Source: Pteria penguin (Eukaryota > Mollusca > Bivalvia > Pterioida > Pteriidae). Taken from it: a stretch of 64,000 nucleotides of DNA. The position numbers and the translations under genes are program-made. Under the pieces are notes generated by a model. It made no database searches and was not told the DNA's origin. It worked only from the letters and a program-made list of their open reading frames with translations. Below are positions 1 through 11,687 of this stretch, one piece after another. The first letter of the stretch is position 1. Every line of letters starts with the position of its first letter. The DNA is taken from contig CM068585.1 in the NCBI GenBank assembly GCA_035048485.1, forward strand, positions 57,824,637 through 57,888,636, given 5' to 3'.

Positions 1-1800
1 GAATTTGGTTTTTTTGGCACAATTGTAGATCTATTTAAGGACTGTTAGTACACCAAATATCGTTGCCCACCTCATGGGCATCTGAGGAGATCTAAGCCCA
101 GATAATGGGGTATGGTTGGCCATTTACACCCTTTTTTCATGTTGTTAGGATTATGGAATCTTGAAATAAGATTTCATGGCTGCAGTAAGACTTGTGTGAG
201 CCATAAAGGATCCAAACCTTTATGGATATGGCCACGATAAGTCCAAAAAAATGCCATGGGTATACCATCTGGCCTAAAGGGCAATTTTGTATCTATTTTT
301 GAAAAAAAAAAATCCAAAAGTTGGGGCTTAATGTAGTATAGAAGAAATAATAAAGCTAGAAAGTCTGTAATTCTAGTCAATTAAAACTCTATTCTATACC
401 GCTTTCCTTCCATGCAAAAAATTATGCCCCGGTTGATGCAGGGTTTGATGTGCCCAGTCAAGTTCCTATAAAGGGCCGTTTTGCCAAAATGACCATTTTG
501 CCCCGACTTTGAGATCTCTATATCTCATCAAAGGAATAAGGTATAGGTAAAACAGTTTAGTATTGCCTATTTGGGACTATTTTAAGCACTACATACATAC
601 AAAAATTGATGGCCCTGGGCCAAAACTATTTAATCTAACCCCGACCTCAGAACTTAGGGTTATGCTTCAAAGTAAGACACCTATGGGTTTAGGTTCAATT
701 TATTTTTAATTTAAGGAATCGGGACACGGTTTTTAGCACTAGCGTTATTACAAACTGAGCCCTATGAACCATGCCATGCAATAATATCTGAGATCTGGGC
801 TATATTAGTCTTTGCCCGAAGGGGTCAATGTCATCAACATTTAAAAATTCATTAAAAAATCAAAGTTGTATATTTTCGGAAAAAAAATTCCTTTTTGGTA
901 CTGGTAGATATCTTCAAGAAGTATCAATAAGAGGTTTTGGTGGGAAGTTATGAGTCCTTTAAACGGGGATATTCGCTTCTTACTTCCTTTGAGCGGCGTA
1001 TGAAAATTTTTAGCGGGAAAAAGTAACATTCCTACAACTCTAACCCCGTGCCATTCCAATTATATTTTCGAGTTTATTCCTTTTGATACCCACTACGCAA
1101 AGGTTAGAATTAATGATATATACCCCCACCTACATTGCCAATATCAGTCTAAACCCCTATAACCACTGACCTTAAAGATTTAGTCCTCATTTTTTACAAG
1201 AGTGGCGGTATTTTGTAACTAGGGCAAAAAAAAATGTATACCTCCCCTTTGACCCCCTTACCAGTGTTCCCTAGTTGGCGAACAAAGGTATGTGGTCATC
1301 GTTTCTCGACTAGAGGCTTCCAGTCTATGGCAGATGCTTCCAAATATACCCACGAATAATAATTTTTGTCTTCTCTAGTCCATAAAATGAAAGGGGTTTC
1401 TGAGATTTGTCCTCGGATAGGGGTTTTTATACCCCTAGGGGTAGATTTTTCCCGACTATTTTTTGGGTGAATAAGGGGAGGGGGGTTTGGTCTGATTCTT
1501 TTATACATGTGTGGGGTTAGGAAGCTAACTCACAGTGTCCCTATATTTGCGTCTAACCCCATATAAGTTAACCCTAACCCTCTAGGGTTACACGTTTTTG
1601 TCAAAATTCGATTTTTAGAAATCGACCCCGAAATTTTTTAAGCATTTTCATGCTCCCCTAAAGGAGTCTATAATCTACATAAAACAAGCCGAATTTCCAA
1701 TTCCCTATTCTAACACCCTAACCTTAACCGTCTGTACGTCGATTACCGCGCGTCATACTTAGTTCTAAACCCCTATAGGTTCATTTACGCTTACTTCTTC
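1..1800 (-). repeat. Left arm of subtelomeric palindrome
   Basis: This stretch is the reverse complement of 7,244-8,960. For example, the segment around 60-110 (caccaaatat, cgttgcccac) recurs inverted near 8,905-8,930, and the arms can be followed all the way to the telomeric repeats. I estimate roughly 90 percent identity by eye, with many one-base indels and some substitution clusters (for example near 1,005-1,020 against about 8,010). I see no gene in it; the short open frames are not conserved in the other arm. Confidence 0.85.
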
Positions 1801-1900
1801 TTAGGGTTTGGGTTAGGATATTAGGGTTTGGGTTAGGGTTAGGGTTAGGGTTTGGGTTGGGGGTAGGGTTTGGGGTTAGGGTTAGGGGGTGGGGGGTGGG
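1801..1900 (+). repeat. Degenerating TTAGGG telomeric repeats
   Basis: TTAGGG and TTTGGG units in G-strand orientation (ttagggtttgggttaggg and similar) directly follow the left palindrome arm. Over about 100 bases they decay into G-runs broken by single T or TG. In this orientation the chromosome end would lie to the right, opposite to the clean CCCTAA array at 5,636-7,243. Confidence 0.75.
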
Positions 1901-4640
1901 TTTGGGTGAGGGTGTAGTGGGGGTGGGGGGAGGGTGAGGGTTTTTTAGGGTGATGGGTGCGGGGGTGGGTTTGGGGGTAGGGTGTAGGGGAGTGGGTGTG
2001 GGGGGTGGGGGTGGGTTTGGGGTTAGGGTGTGTGGGGGTAGGGTGTGGGGTTGGGTTTGGGGGTGGGGGTGGGGGGGGGGTTAGGGTTTGGGGGTGGGGG
2101 TTGGGGGTGGGGGAGGGGGGAGGTTGTGGGGTGGGTGTGGGTGTGGGAGTTAGGGTGTGGGGGTGGGTGCGGTTGGGTGTGGGGGTGGGGCTTAGGGGTT
2201 GGGGTTGGGGGTGGGTACGTGGGGTAGGGGGTGGGGGTTGGGGTGGGGGTGGGGGTGGGGGGTGGGGGTGGGGGAGGGGGTGGGGGTGGGGGTGGGGGGG
2301 GGGTGGGGGAGGGGGTGGGGGTGGGGGAGGGGGGGGGGGGTGGGGGTGGGGGTGGGGTGGGGGTGGGGTGGGGGGGGGGTGGGGGTGGGGGGGGTGGGGG
2401 TGGGGGGGTGGGTGGGGGAGGGTGTGGGGGTGGGGTGGGGGGTGGGGGGTGGGGGGTGGGGGTGGGGGGTGGGGGTGGGGGTGGGGGTGGGAGGTGGGGG
2501 TGGGGGTGGGGGGGGGTGGGGGTGGGGGGTGGGGGGTGGGGGGGTGGGTGTGGGGGTGGGGTGTGGGGGTGGGGGAGGGGGTGGGGTGGGGGGTAGGGTT
2601 GTGGGGTGTGGGGGTGGGGGTTAGGGGTAGGGGGTGGGGGTAGGCGGGCTGGGGCTGGGGTTGGGGCTGGGGCGGGGGCTGGGGGTGGGGCTGGGGGTGG
2701 GGGTGGGGGTGGGGGTGGGGGTGGGGTTGGGGTTGGGGTGGGGGTTGGGGTTGGGGGGGGGGGTGGGTGTGGGGGTGGGGGGGGGGTGGGGGTGGGGTTG
2801 GGGGGTGGGGGTGGGGGAGGGGGAGGGGGTGGGGGTGGGGGTGGGGTGGGGGTGTGGGCGTGGGGTTGGTGGTTAGGGGTGGGGGTGGGGGTGGGGGTGG
2901 GGGGTGGGGTAGGGGCGTGGGGAGGGTAGGGTGGGGTGGGGGTGGGGGTTAGGTAGGGTGGGGGTGGGGGTGGGGTAGGGGGGGTGGGGGTAGGGTTAGC
3001 GTGGGGGTGGGGGTGGGGGTGGGGGTGGGGGGTGGGGGGGGGGGTGGGGGGGTGGGGGGTGGTGGGGGTGGGGGTGGGGGTGGTTGTGGGGGGTTGGGGG
3101 GGTGGGGTGTGGGTGGGGGGGGGGGGGGGGGGGGGGGGGGGGGTGGGGGGGGGGGGGGGGTGGGTGTGGGGGGGTGGGGGTGGGGTTGGGGGGTGGGGGT
3201 GGGGGTGGGGGCGGGGGTGGGGGGTGGGGGTGGGTGTGGGGGTGGGGGGTGGGGGGGTGGGTGGGGTGGGGGTGGGGGGGTTAGGGTGGGGGTGGGGGTG
3301 GGGGTGGGGAGTGGGGGGGTGGGGGTGGGGGTGGGGCTGTGGCGGGTGGGGGTGGGGGTGGGGTGGGGGTGGGGGTGGGGGTGGTGTGGGGTGGGGGTGG
3401 GGGTGGGGGTGGGGGTGGGGTAGGGTGGGGGTGGGGGTGGGGGGTGGGGGTGGGGGTTGGGGTGAGGGGTGGGGGTGGGGGTGGGGGTGGGGGTGGGGGT
3501 GTGGTTGGGGGTGGGGGATAGGGTGTGGGGTTGGGGTGGGGGTGGGGGCTGGGGTTAGGGTGGGGTGGGGGTGGGGGTGGGGGGTGGGGGTGGGGGTGGG
3601 GGGTGGGTTAGGGTGGGGGCTGGGGTGTGGGGGTGGGGGGTGGGGTTGGGGTGGGGGTGGGGGTGGGGGTGGGGGTGGGTGTGAGGGGTGGGGGTGGGGG
3701 GTGGGGTTAGGTGTGGGGGTGGGGGGTGGGGGTGGGGGTGGGGGTGGGGGTGTGGGGGTGGGGGTGGGGGTGGCGGGTGGGGGTGGGGGTGGGGGTGGGG
3801 GTGGGGGTGGGGGTGGTGTGGGGGTGGGGGTGGGGGGTTGGGGTTGGGGGGGGGGTGGGCGGTGGGTGTGGGGGTGGGGGTGGGGTTAGGGTGGGGGTGG
3901 GGGTGGGGGTGGGGGCGGGGGTGGGGAGTGGGGGTGGGGTTGGGGTGGGGGTGGGGGTGGGGTTTGGGGGTGGGGGTGGGGGTGGGGGTGGGGGGTGGGG
4001 GTGGGGGTGGGGGTGGGGGTGGGGGTGGGGGTTAGGGGGTGGGGGATGGGGGTGGGGTGGGGTTAGGGGGGTGGGGGTGGGTTAGGGTGGGTGTGGGGGT
4101 GGGGGTGGGGGTGGGGGTGGGGGTTAGGGGGGTGGGGGTGGGGAGGGTGGGGTTGGGGGTGGGGGTGGGGGGTGGGGGTGGGGGTGGGGTGGGGGTGGGG
4201 GTGGGGGTGGGGTGGGGGTGGGGGAGGGGGTGGGGGGGTTAGGGTGGGGGGTGGGGGTGGGGGTGGGGGTTGGGGGTGGGGTAGGGGGTGGGGGTGGAGG
4301 TGGGGGTGGGGTGGGGGTGGGGGTGGGGGTGGGGTGGGGTGTGGGGGGTGGGGGGTGGGGGTGGGGGTGGGGGGTGGGGGTGGGGGGTGGGGTGGGGGTC
4401 GGGGGAGGGGGGGTGGGGGTGGGGGTGGGGGTGGGGGTGGGGGTGGGGCGGGGGGTGGGGGTGGGGCGGGGGGGGGGGGTGGGGGTGGGGTTGGGGGTGG
4501 GGGTGGGGGGGTGGGGGTGGGGGGGTTTGGGGGGTGGGGGTGGTGGGTGGGGGTGGGGGGGTGGGGGTGGGGGTGGGGGATGGGGTGGGGTTTGGGGGTG
4601 GGGGTGGGTGTGGGGGTGGGGGTGGGGGGTGGGGGTGTGC
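1901..4640 (+). repeat. G-rich GGGGTG-type array
   Basis: About 2.7 kb of almost pure G and T, dominated by gggggtg and ggggtg units with scattered ttaggg islands (for example near 3,280, 3,553, 3,888 and 4,240). All open frames here encode only Gly, Trp and Val and are translated repeat. The surviving TTAGGG islands suggest a corrupted telomeric array rather than an independent satellite. It could be a real variant-repeat tract or a consensus error; the sequence alone does not decide. Confidence 0.8.
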
Positions 4641-4649
4641 GAGAGAGGG

Positions 4650-5635
4650 GACAAGTTAAAGCAAGTTAAGGGGGTGGGGGGGGGGTGTGTGTGAGTTACA
4701 ACTTTAAGTTAAAGTTAAAGTTAAAGTTAACGTTAAAGTGTTAAAGTTAAAAGTTTAAAGTTTTAAGCTTAAAGTTAAAGTTAAAGTTTAAGTTAAAGTT
4801 AAATGTTAAATAGTTTAACAGTTAAAGTTTAAACGTTCCTGTTACACAGTTAACGTTAAAGTTAAAGTTAAATGTTAAAGTTAAAGTTTTTTTTTAAACA
4901 GTTAAAGTTACAGTTAAAAGTTCAAGTTAAAGTTAAAGTTAAAGTTAAAGTTAAAGTTAACGTTAAAGTTAAAGTTAAAGTTCAAGTTAAAGTTAAAGTT
5001 AAAGTTACGTTAAAGTTAAAGTTAAAGTTACAGTTAAACGTTAAAGTAAAGGTTAAAGGTTAAAGTTTAATAGCTTACGTTTAAAGTTACAGTTAACGTC
5101 AACAGTTAAATTTAAAGTTAAAGTTAAACGTTAAAGTTAAAGTTAAAGGTTCAAGTTACAGTTAAAGTTAAAGTTAAAGTTAAAGTTAAAGTTTAAAGTT
5201 CACAGGTTACAGTATCAATTTAAAACGTTAAAGTTAAAGTTAAAGTTAAAGTTCAAAGTTAAAGTTAAAGTTAAACGTTAAAGTTCAAGTTACAAGTTAA
5301 AGTTAAAGTTAACGTGAAAGTTCAAGTTAAAGTTAAGTTCAAGTTAAAGTTAAGTTACAGTTAACCGTTAACGTTAAAGTTAAGTTAAGCGTTAAATGTT
5401 AAAGTTACACGTTAAAGTTAACGTTAACGTTACAGTTTAAAGTTCAAGTTCAAGTTACAGTAAAGTTCAAAGTTTAAAGTTCAACGTTAACGTTACAGTT
5501 TCAGTCTCACATGTTCAAGTTAAAGTTCACGTTACAGTTACCGTTCACGTTAACGTTACCAGTTACAGTTAACAGTACACTAAGTTTAAAGTTACGTTCC
5601 AGTTAACGCTTACAGTTCAAAGTTAACCCTAACGA
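4650..5635 (+). repeat. Degenerate GTTAAA array
   Basis: About 1 kb of GTTAAA repeats with many variants (gttaac, gttcaa, gttaca, gttacg). It starts abruptly after a short mixed G-rich segment at 4,637-4,700 and passes into CCCTAA at about 5,620-5,690 through mixed units such as ccctaaagt. The period is about 6, the same as the telomere repeat, so this may be a telomere variant or a mis-called telomere. Confidence 0.8.
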
Positions 5636-6205
5636 TAACCCTAACCCTAACCCTAAAGTAAAACCCTAAACCCTAAAGTTACCCTAACCCTAACCCTAAC
5701 CCTAACCCTAACCCTAACCCTAACCCTAACCCTAACCCTAACCCTAACCCTAACCCTAACCCTAACCCTAACCCTAACCCTAACCCTAACCCTAACCCTA
5801 ACCCTAAACCAAACCCTAACCCTAACCCTAACCCTAACCCTAACCCTAACCCTAACCCTAACCCTAACCCTAACCCTAACCCTAACCCTAACCCTAACCC
5901 TAACCCTAACCCTAACCCTAACCCTAACCCTAACCCTAACCCTAACCCTAACCCTAACCCTAACCCTAACCCTAACCCTAACCCTAACCCTAACCCTAAC
6001 CCTAACCCTAACCCTAACCCTAACCCTAACCCTAACCCTAACCCTAACCCTAACCCTAACCCTAACCCTAACCCTAAACACAACCCTAACCATAACCCTA
6101 ACCCTAACCCTAACCCTAACCCTAACCCTAACCCTAACCCTAACCCTAACCCTAACCCTAACCCTAACCCTAACCCTAACCCTAACCCTAACCCTAACCC
6201 TAACC

Positions 6206-6246
<41 letters not shown>

Positions 6247-6991
6247 CCCTAACCCTAACCCTAACCCTAACCCTAACCCTAACCCTAACCCTAACCCTAA
6301 CCCTAACCCTAACCCTAACCCTAACCCTAACCCTAACCCTAACCCTAACCCTAACCCTAACCCTAACCCTAACCCTAACCCTAACCCTAACCCTAACCCT
6401 AACCCTAACCCTAACCCTAACCCTAACCCTAACCCTAACCCTAACCCTAACCCTAACCCTAACCCTAACCCTAACCCTAACCCTAACCCTAACCCTAACC
6501 CTAACCCTAACCCTAACCCTAACCCTAACCCTAACCCTAACCCTAACCCTAACCCTAACCCTAACCCTAACCCTAACCCTAACCCTAACCCTAACCCTAA
6601 CCCTAACCCTAACCCTAACCCTAACCCTAACCCTAACCCTAACCCTAACCCTAACCCTAACCCTAACCCTAACCCTAACCCTAACCCTAACCCTAACCCT
6701 AACCCTAACCCTAACCCTAACCCTAACCCTAACCCTAACCCTAACCCTAACCCTAACCCTAACCCTAACCTAACCCTAACCCTAACCCTAACCCTAACCC
6801 TAACCCTAACCCTAACCCTAACCCTAACCCTAACCCTAACCCTAACCATAACCCTAACCCTAACCCTAACCCTAACCCTAACCCTAACCCTAACCCTAAC
6901 CCTAACCCTAACCCTAACCCTAACCCTAACCCTAACCCTAACCCTAACCCTAACCCTAACCCTAACCCTAACCCTAACCCTAACCCTAACC

Positions 6992-7032
<41 letters not shown>

Positions 7033-7243
7033 CCCTAACCCTAACCCTAACCCTAACCCTAACCCTAACCCTAACCCTAACCCTAACCCTAACCCTAACC
7101 CTAACCCTAACCCTAACCCTAACCCTAACCCTAACCCTAACCCTAACCCTAACCCTAACCCTAACCCTAACCCTAACCCTAACCCTAACCCTAACCCTAA
7201 CCCTAACCCTAACCCTAACCCTAACCCTAACCCTAACCCTAAT
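5636..7243 (-). repeat. Main telomeric array (CCCTAA)n
   Basis: About 1.6 kb of nearly perfect CCCTAA on the plus strand (TTAGGG on minus), with only a few slips (near 5,808, 6,080, 6,228, 6,770, 6,848 and 7,012). It is followed by the right subtelomeric arm. This is the orientation expected at the left end of a chromosome, so it is the best candidate for the true telomere. The Leu-Gly and Val-Arg open frames across it are translated repeat. Confidence 0.93.
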
Positions 7244-8960
7244 TAGAAGTAAGCGGTAAATGAACCTATTGGGGTTAGAAATAAGTAATGACGAGCGGTA
7301 ATCGTCGTACAGAAGGTTAGGGTTAGGGTGTTAGAATAGGAATTGGAATTCGGTGTTTTGTTAGATGATAGAGCTCCTTTAGGGGAGCTTGAAAATGCTT
7401 AAAAAATTTCGGGGTCGATTTCTATAAATCGAATTTTGACAAAAAACGTGTAACCCTAGAGGGTTAGGGTTAACTTTATGGGGTTAGACGCATATATAGG
7501 GACACTGTGAGTTAGCTGCCTAACCCCACACATGTATATAAGAATCAGACCTAACCCCCCTCCCCTTATTAACCCAAAAAATAGTCGGGAAATATCTACC
7601 CCTAGGGGTATACCCCTATCCGAGGACAAATCTCAGAAACTTTCATTTTATGGACTAGAGAAGACAAAAATTTTTATTCGTGGGTATATTTGGAAGCAAC
7701 TGCCATAGACTGGTAGCTCTAGTCGAGAAACGATGCCACATACCTTTGTTCGCCATCTAGGGACCTGGAAGGGGTCAAAGGGGAGGTAACTATTTTTGCC
7801 CTAGTTACAAATACCGCTCTCTTGTAAAAATGAGGACGAAATCTTTAAGGTCTGGTGGTTAGGGTTTAGACTGATATTGGCAATTAGGTGGGGGTATATA
7901 TCATTAATTCTAACCTTTGCGTAGTGGGTATCAAAAGGAATAACTCGAAATATATTTGGAATGGCCACGGGGTTAGAGTTGTAGGAATGTTACTTTTCCC
8001 GCTAAAGAGTTACAGATGCCGCTCAAAGGAGTATGAAGCGATTATCCCCCCTTTAAAGGACTCATAACTTCCCCCAAAACCTCTTATGGATACTTCTTGA
8101 AGATATCTACCAGTACCAAAAAGAATTTTTCGAAAATATTCAGTCTTTGATTTTTTATGAATTTTTAAATGTTGATGACATTGACCCCTTCGGGCAAAGA
8201 CTAATATTGCCCAGATCTCAGATATTATTGCATGGCATGGTTCATAGGGCTCAGTTGTATAACGCTAGTGCAAAAAACCGTGTCCCGATTCCTTAAATTA
8301 AAAATAAATTGAACCGAAACCCATAGGTGTCTTACTTGAAGCATACCCTAAGTTCTGAGGTCGGGGTTAGATTAAATAGTTGGCCCAGGGCCATCAATTT
8401 TTGTATGTATGTAGTGCTTAAATAGTCCTAATAGGCAATACTAACTGTTTTACTATACCTTATTCCTTTGATGAGATATAGAGATCCAAAGTCGGGCAAA
8501 AATGGTCATTTTGGCAAAACGGCCCTTTTAGGAAATTGACTGGGCACTTCAAACCCTGCATCACCGGGGCATAATTTTTGCATGGAAGGAAAGGGTATAG
8601 AATAGAGTTTTATTGACTAGAATTACAGCTTTCTAGCTTTATTATTTCTTACTACATTAAGCCCCAACTTTTGGATTTTTTTTTTCAAAAATTGATACAA
8701 AATGCCCTTTAGCCCAGATGTTACCCAGGGCAGTTTTTGGACTTTCTGGGCCATATCCATAAAGGTTGGATCCTTTATGGCTCACACAAGCTTACTGCAG
8801 CCTGAAATCTTATTTCAAGTTTCCATAGTAACAACTTGAAAAAAGGGTGTAAATGGCCAACCATACCCCATATCTGGGCTTAGATCTCCCAGATGCCCAT
8901 GAGGTGGGCAACGATATTTGGTGTACTAACAGTCCTTAAATAGATCTACAATTGTGCCAA
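7244..8960 (+). repeat. Right arm of subtelomeric palindrome
   Basis: Subtelomeric sequence joined to the clean telomere array at ccctaattagaagtaagcgg. It is the reverse complement of 1-1,800 and contains several isolated ttaggg or ccctaa motifs (for example 7,316-7,330 and 7,450-7,470). No protein-coding gene is apparent. The distal part continues into the 348-bp tandem repeat. Confidence 0.85.
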
Positions 8961-9897
8961 AAGACGCATCACCAATCCCTTAAATGTATGAGATTGCACT
9001 TGTTAAAATCTGCCAAATTCAACAAAAAACCCAAAAATCCTTATAGTTTGACAAGTGCCAAGACAAGTCAAAGAGCAGCCCAGGCAGTTTCTGGGCCATA
9101 TCCATAAAGGTTGGATCCTTTATGGCTCACACAAGCTTACTGCAGCCTGAAATCTTATTTCAAGTTTCCATAGTAACAACTTGAAAAAAGGGTGTAAATG
9201 GCCAACCATACCCCAAATCTGGGCTTAGATCTCCCAGATGCCCAAGAGGTGGGCAACGATATTTGGTGTACTAACAGTCCTTAAATAGATCTACAATTGT
9301 GCCAAAAGACGCATCACCAATCCCTTAAATGTATGAGATTGCACTTGTTAAAATCTGCCAAATTCAACAAAAAACCCAAAAATTCTTATATTGTTTGACA
9401 AGTGCCCAGACAAGTCAAAGTGCAGCCCAGACAGTTTCTGGGCCATATCCATAAAGGTTGGATCCCTTCTGACTCACACAAACTTACCGCAGCCTGAAAT
9501 CTTATTTCAAGTTTCCATAGTAACAACTTGAAAAAAGGGTGTAAATGGCCAACCATACCCCATATCTGGGCTTAGATCTCCCAGATGCCCATAAGGTGGG
9601 CAACGATATTTGGTGTACTAACAGTCCTTAAATAGATCTACAATTGTGCCAAAAGACGCATCACCAATCCCTTAAATGTATGAGATTGCACTTGTTAAAA
9701 TCTGCCAAATTCAACAAAAAACCCAAAAATCCTTTATATTGTTTGACAAGTGCCCAGACAAGTCAAAGAGCAGCCCAGGCAGTTTCTGGGCCATATCCAT
9801 AAAGATTGGATCCCTTCTGATTCACACAAACTTACTGCAGCCTGAAATCTTATTTCAAGTTTCCATAGTAACAACTTGAAAAAAGGGTGTAAATGGC
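8733..9897 (+). repeat. 348-bp subtelomeric tandem repeat, about 3.3 copies
   Basis: The phrase gggccatatccataaag recurs at about 8,749, 9,098, 9,440 and 9,789, so the period is roughly 345-350 bp. Copies differ by few substitutions. The last copy is cut off after gtgtaaatgg and continues into a short ccctaa stretch. The unit is the inner part of the palindrome arm; the left arm carries it once, so the amplification is specific to the right side. Confidence 0.85.
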
Positions 9898-9918
9898 TTA
9901 ACCTAACCCTAACCCTTC
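9898..9918 (-). repeat. Short internal telomeric repeat
   Basis: About three CCCTAA units terminate the truncated last copy of the 348-bp repeat and are followed by unrelated sequence. It is one of many places in the window where a repeat family ends in telomeric units. Confidence 0.75.
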
Positions 9919-10577
9919 AGACCGATGTTCTTTCTCATCTGCAGACTTCAATGGAGGGACTTGTGCTCCTGCTCAGACCAAAGGAGGTCCTAGGTCCGAA
10001 CTTGTAGCCACATGGTTGTTAATAAATAATTTGAGTTTGATGAATAAAGTTTTATTATACGTTGATTAAAATTAAAAATAAGATAAAAACACACAAAAAA
10101 TATCAAACAATATATGTATGTATGTGTGTATGTATGTATGTATGTATGTATGGTATGTAGGTAAGGTATGTATGTTTGTATGTATGTATGTGTGTGTGTA
10201 TGTATGTATGTATATATGTATATATCTATGTATGTATATAAGTAGGTAGATAGGTTGGAATATGTATGTATGTGTGTATGTATATGTCCGAACTTGAAAA
10301 TTTTTACAAAATTTTTCGATGTTACCATAGTGATTAGAAAGGTAAAATATGCCTAGATAACCCCCCTTTCAGGGGACATAAATGTTACAAATACCGCCCA
10401 TGTAACCTAAATTACCGCTCAAACCACGAAGTTACATATACCGCTCGTCAAGTTACAAATACCGCTAGTCAAGTTACAAATACCGCTTAGTCAAGTTACA
10501 TTTACCGCGGAACAATCCGCATACTGATTTTAAGCGTTATATGTAACCAAAAATGTAACCTGCGGTCACGCTTACTT
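9919..10577. other. Non-coding spacer with ATGT microsatellite and 21-bp repeats
   Basis: No gene is visible. About 10,117-10,280 is a TATG/TGTA microsatellite, and the minus-strand open frame across it is translated repeat. About 10,390-10,510 holds three or four copies of a roughly 21-bp unit containing gttacaaataccgct. The spacer ends in cgcttacttct, the same boundary word found next to the main telomere, and runs into a CCCTAA array. Confidence 0.65.
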
Positions 10578-10706
10578 CTAACCCTAACCCTAACCCTAAC
10601 CCTAACCCTAACCCTAACCCTAACCCTAACCCTAACCCTAACCCTAACCCTAACCCTAACCCTAACCCTAACCCTAACCCTAACCCTAACCCTAACCCTA
10701 ACCCTA
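10578..10706 (-). repeat. Internal telomeric array
   Basis: About 21 CCCTAA units. The right edge (accctatatgaatatata) joins a truncated copy of the unit found in full at 19,700-20,307. The shared TA at the junction looks like microhomology. Confidence 0.9.
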
Positions 10707-11130
10707 TATGAATATATAAATATAATAATTATATATAGCCGAAAGCAATAGTTATAATCTCCGAATATAGGGTGTTTTATCCATTTTGATTAATTTTTGG
10801 GTGAAAAATTGTAAGTTCGGACAAAAAATTCCTAAGGAAAAAAAGTATTTTTAAAGTGACTTTTAAATGATTCAAAAATGAAAATTATGCCTAGAAAACA
10901 TAACCCTATTGCGAGTAAAAATTTTGGACTTAGTTTTTGTTTTGGACTTAGTCATTTTATCGGGCAGCCACTTTCGGGATTGGGAAGCCATTATCGGGAT
11001 TCGTGCAGCCAGAATTGGAACTTCTGCAGCCAAAAACGGCCCCATGCAGCCATTATCGGGTTTCTGCAGCCATTCACGGGAATATGCAGCCAATATCGGG
11101 ATTTGTGCAGCCAGGGTTGGATCCGGCCAT
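10707..11130 (+). repeat. Duplicated 425-bp subtelomeric unit (copy 1)
   Basis: Essentially identical to 19,885-20,308. It contains a degenerate minisatellite of about 27 bp built on gcagcca followed by tcggg (10,963-11,120), and ends in a CCCTAA array, as does copy 2. The small open frames here recur unchanged at copy 2 because the DNA is duplicated; that is not evidence of coding. Confidence 0.9.
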
Positions 11131-11687
11131 AACCCTAACCCTAACCCTAACCCTAACCCTAACCCTAACCCTAACCCTAACCCTAACCCTAACCCTAACC
11201 CTAACCCTAACCCTAACCCTAACCCTAACCCTAACCCTAACCCTAACCCTAACCCTAACCCTAACCCTTAACCCTAACCCTAACCCTAACCCTAACCCTA
11301 ACCCTAACCCTAACCCTAACCCTAACCCTAACCCTAACCCTAACCCTAACCCTAACCCTAACCCTAACCCTAACCCTAACCCTAACCCTAACCCTAACCC
11401 TAACCCTAACCCTAACCCTAACCCTAACCCTAACCCTAACCCTAACCCTAACCCTAACCCTAACCCTAACCCTAACCCTAACCCTAACCCTAACCCTAAC
11501 CCTAACCCTAACCCTAACCCTAACCCTAACCCTAACCCTAACCCTAACCCTAACCCTAACCCTAACCCTAACCCTAACCCTAACCCTAACCCTAACCCTA
11601 ACCCTAACCCTAACCCTAACCCTAACCCTAACCCTAACCCTAACCCTAACCCTAACCCTAACCCTAACCCTAACCCTAACCCTAACT
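11131..11687 (-). repeat. Internal telomeric array, 0.56 kb
   Basis: About 93 CCCTAA units with one phase slip at about 11,270 (ccctta). It is the second longest array in the window. The array after the matching unit at 20,308 is only about 105 bp, so the two copies differ in telomere-tract length. Confidence 0.95.

Noticed and set aside
1996..4694. Many Gly/Trp/Val and Pro/His open frames up to 301 codons
   Set aside because: Translated G-rich simple repeat with no sequence complexity, in a tract that may itself be a sequence error.
5653..6849. 398-codon and other Leu-Gly, Val-Arg, Asn-Pro or Leu-Thr open frames in CCCTAA arrays
   Set aside because: They are translations of the six-base telomeric repeat, which has no stop in some frames. 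They recur wherever the array occurs (11,003-11,689, 17,339-17,639).
10090..10328. 112-codon Tyr/Thr/His-rich minus-strand frame
   Set aside because: Translated ATGT microsatellite.
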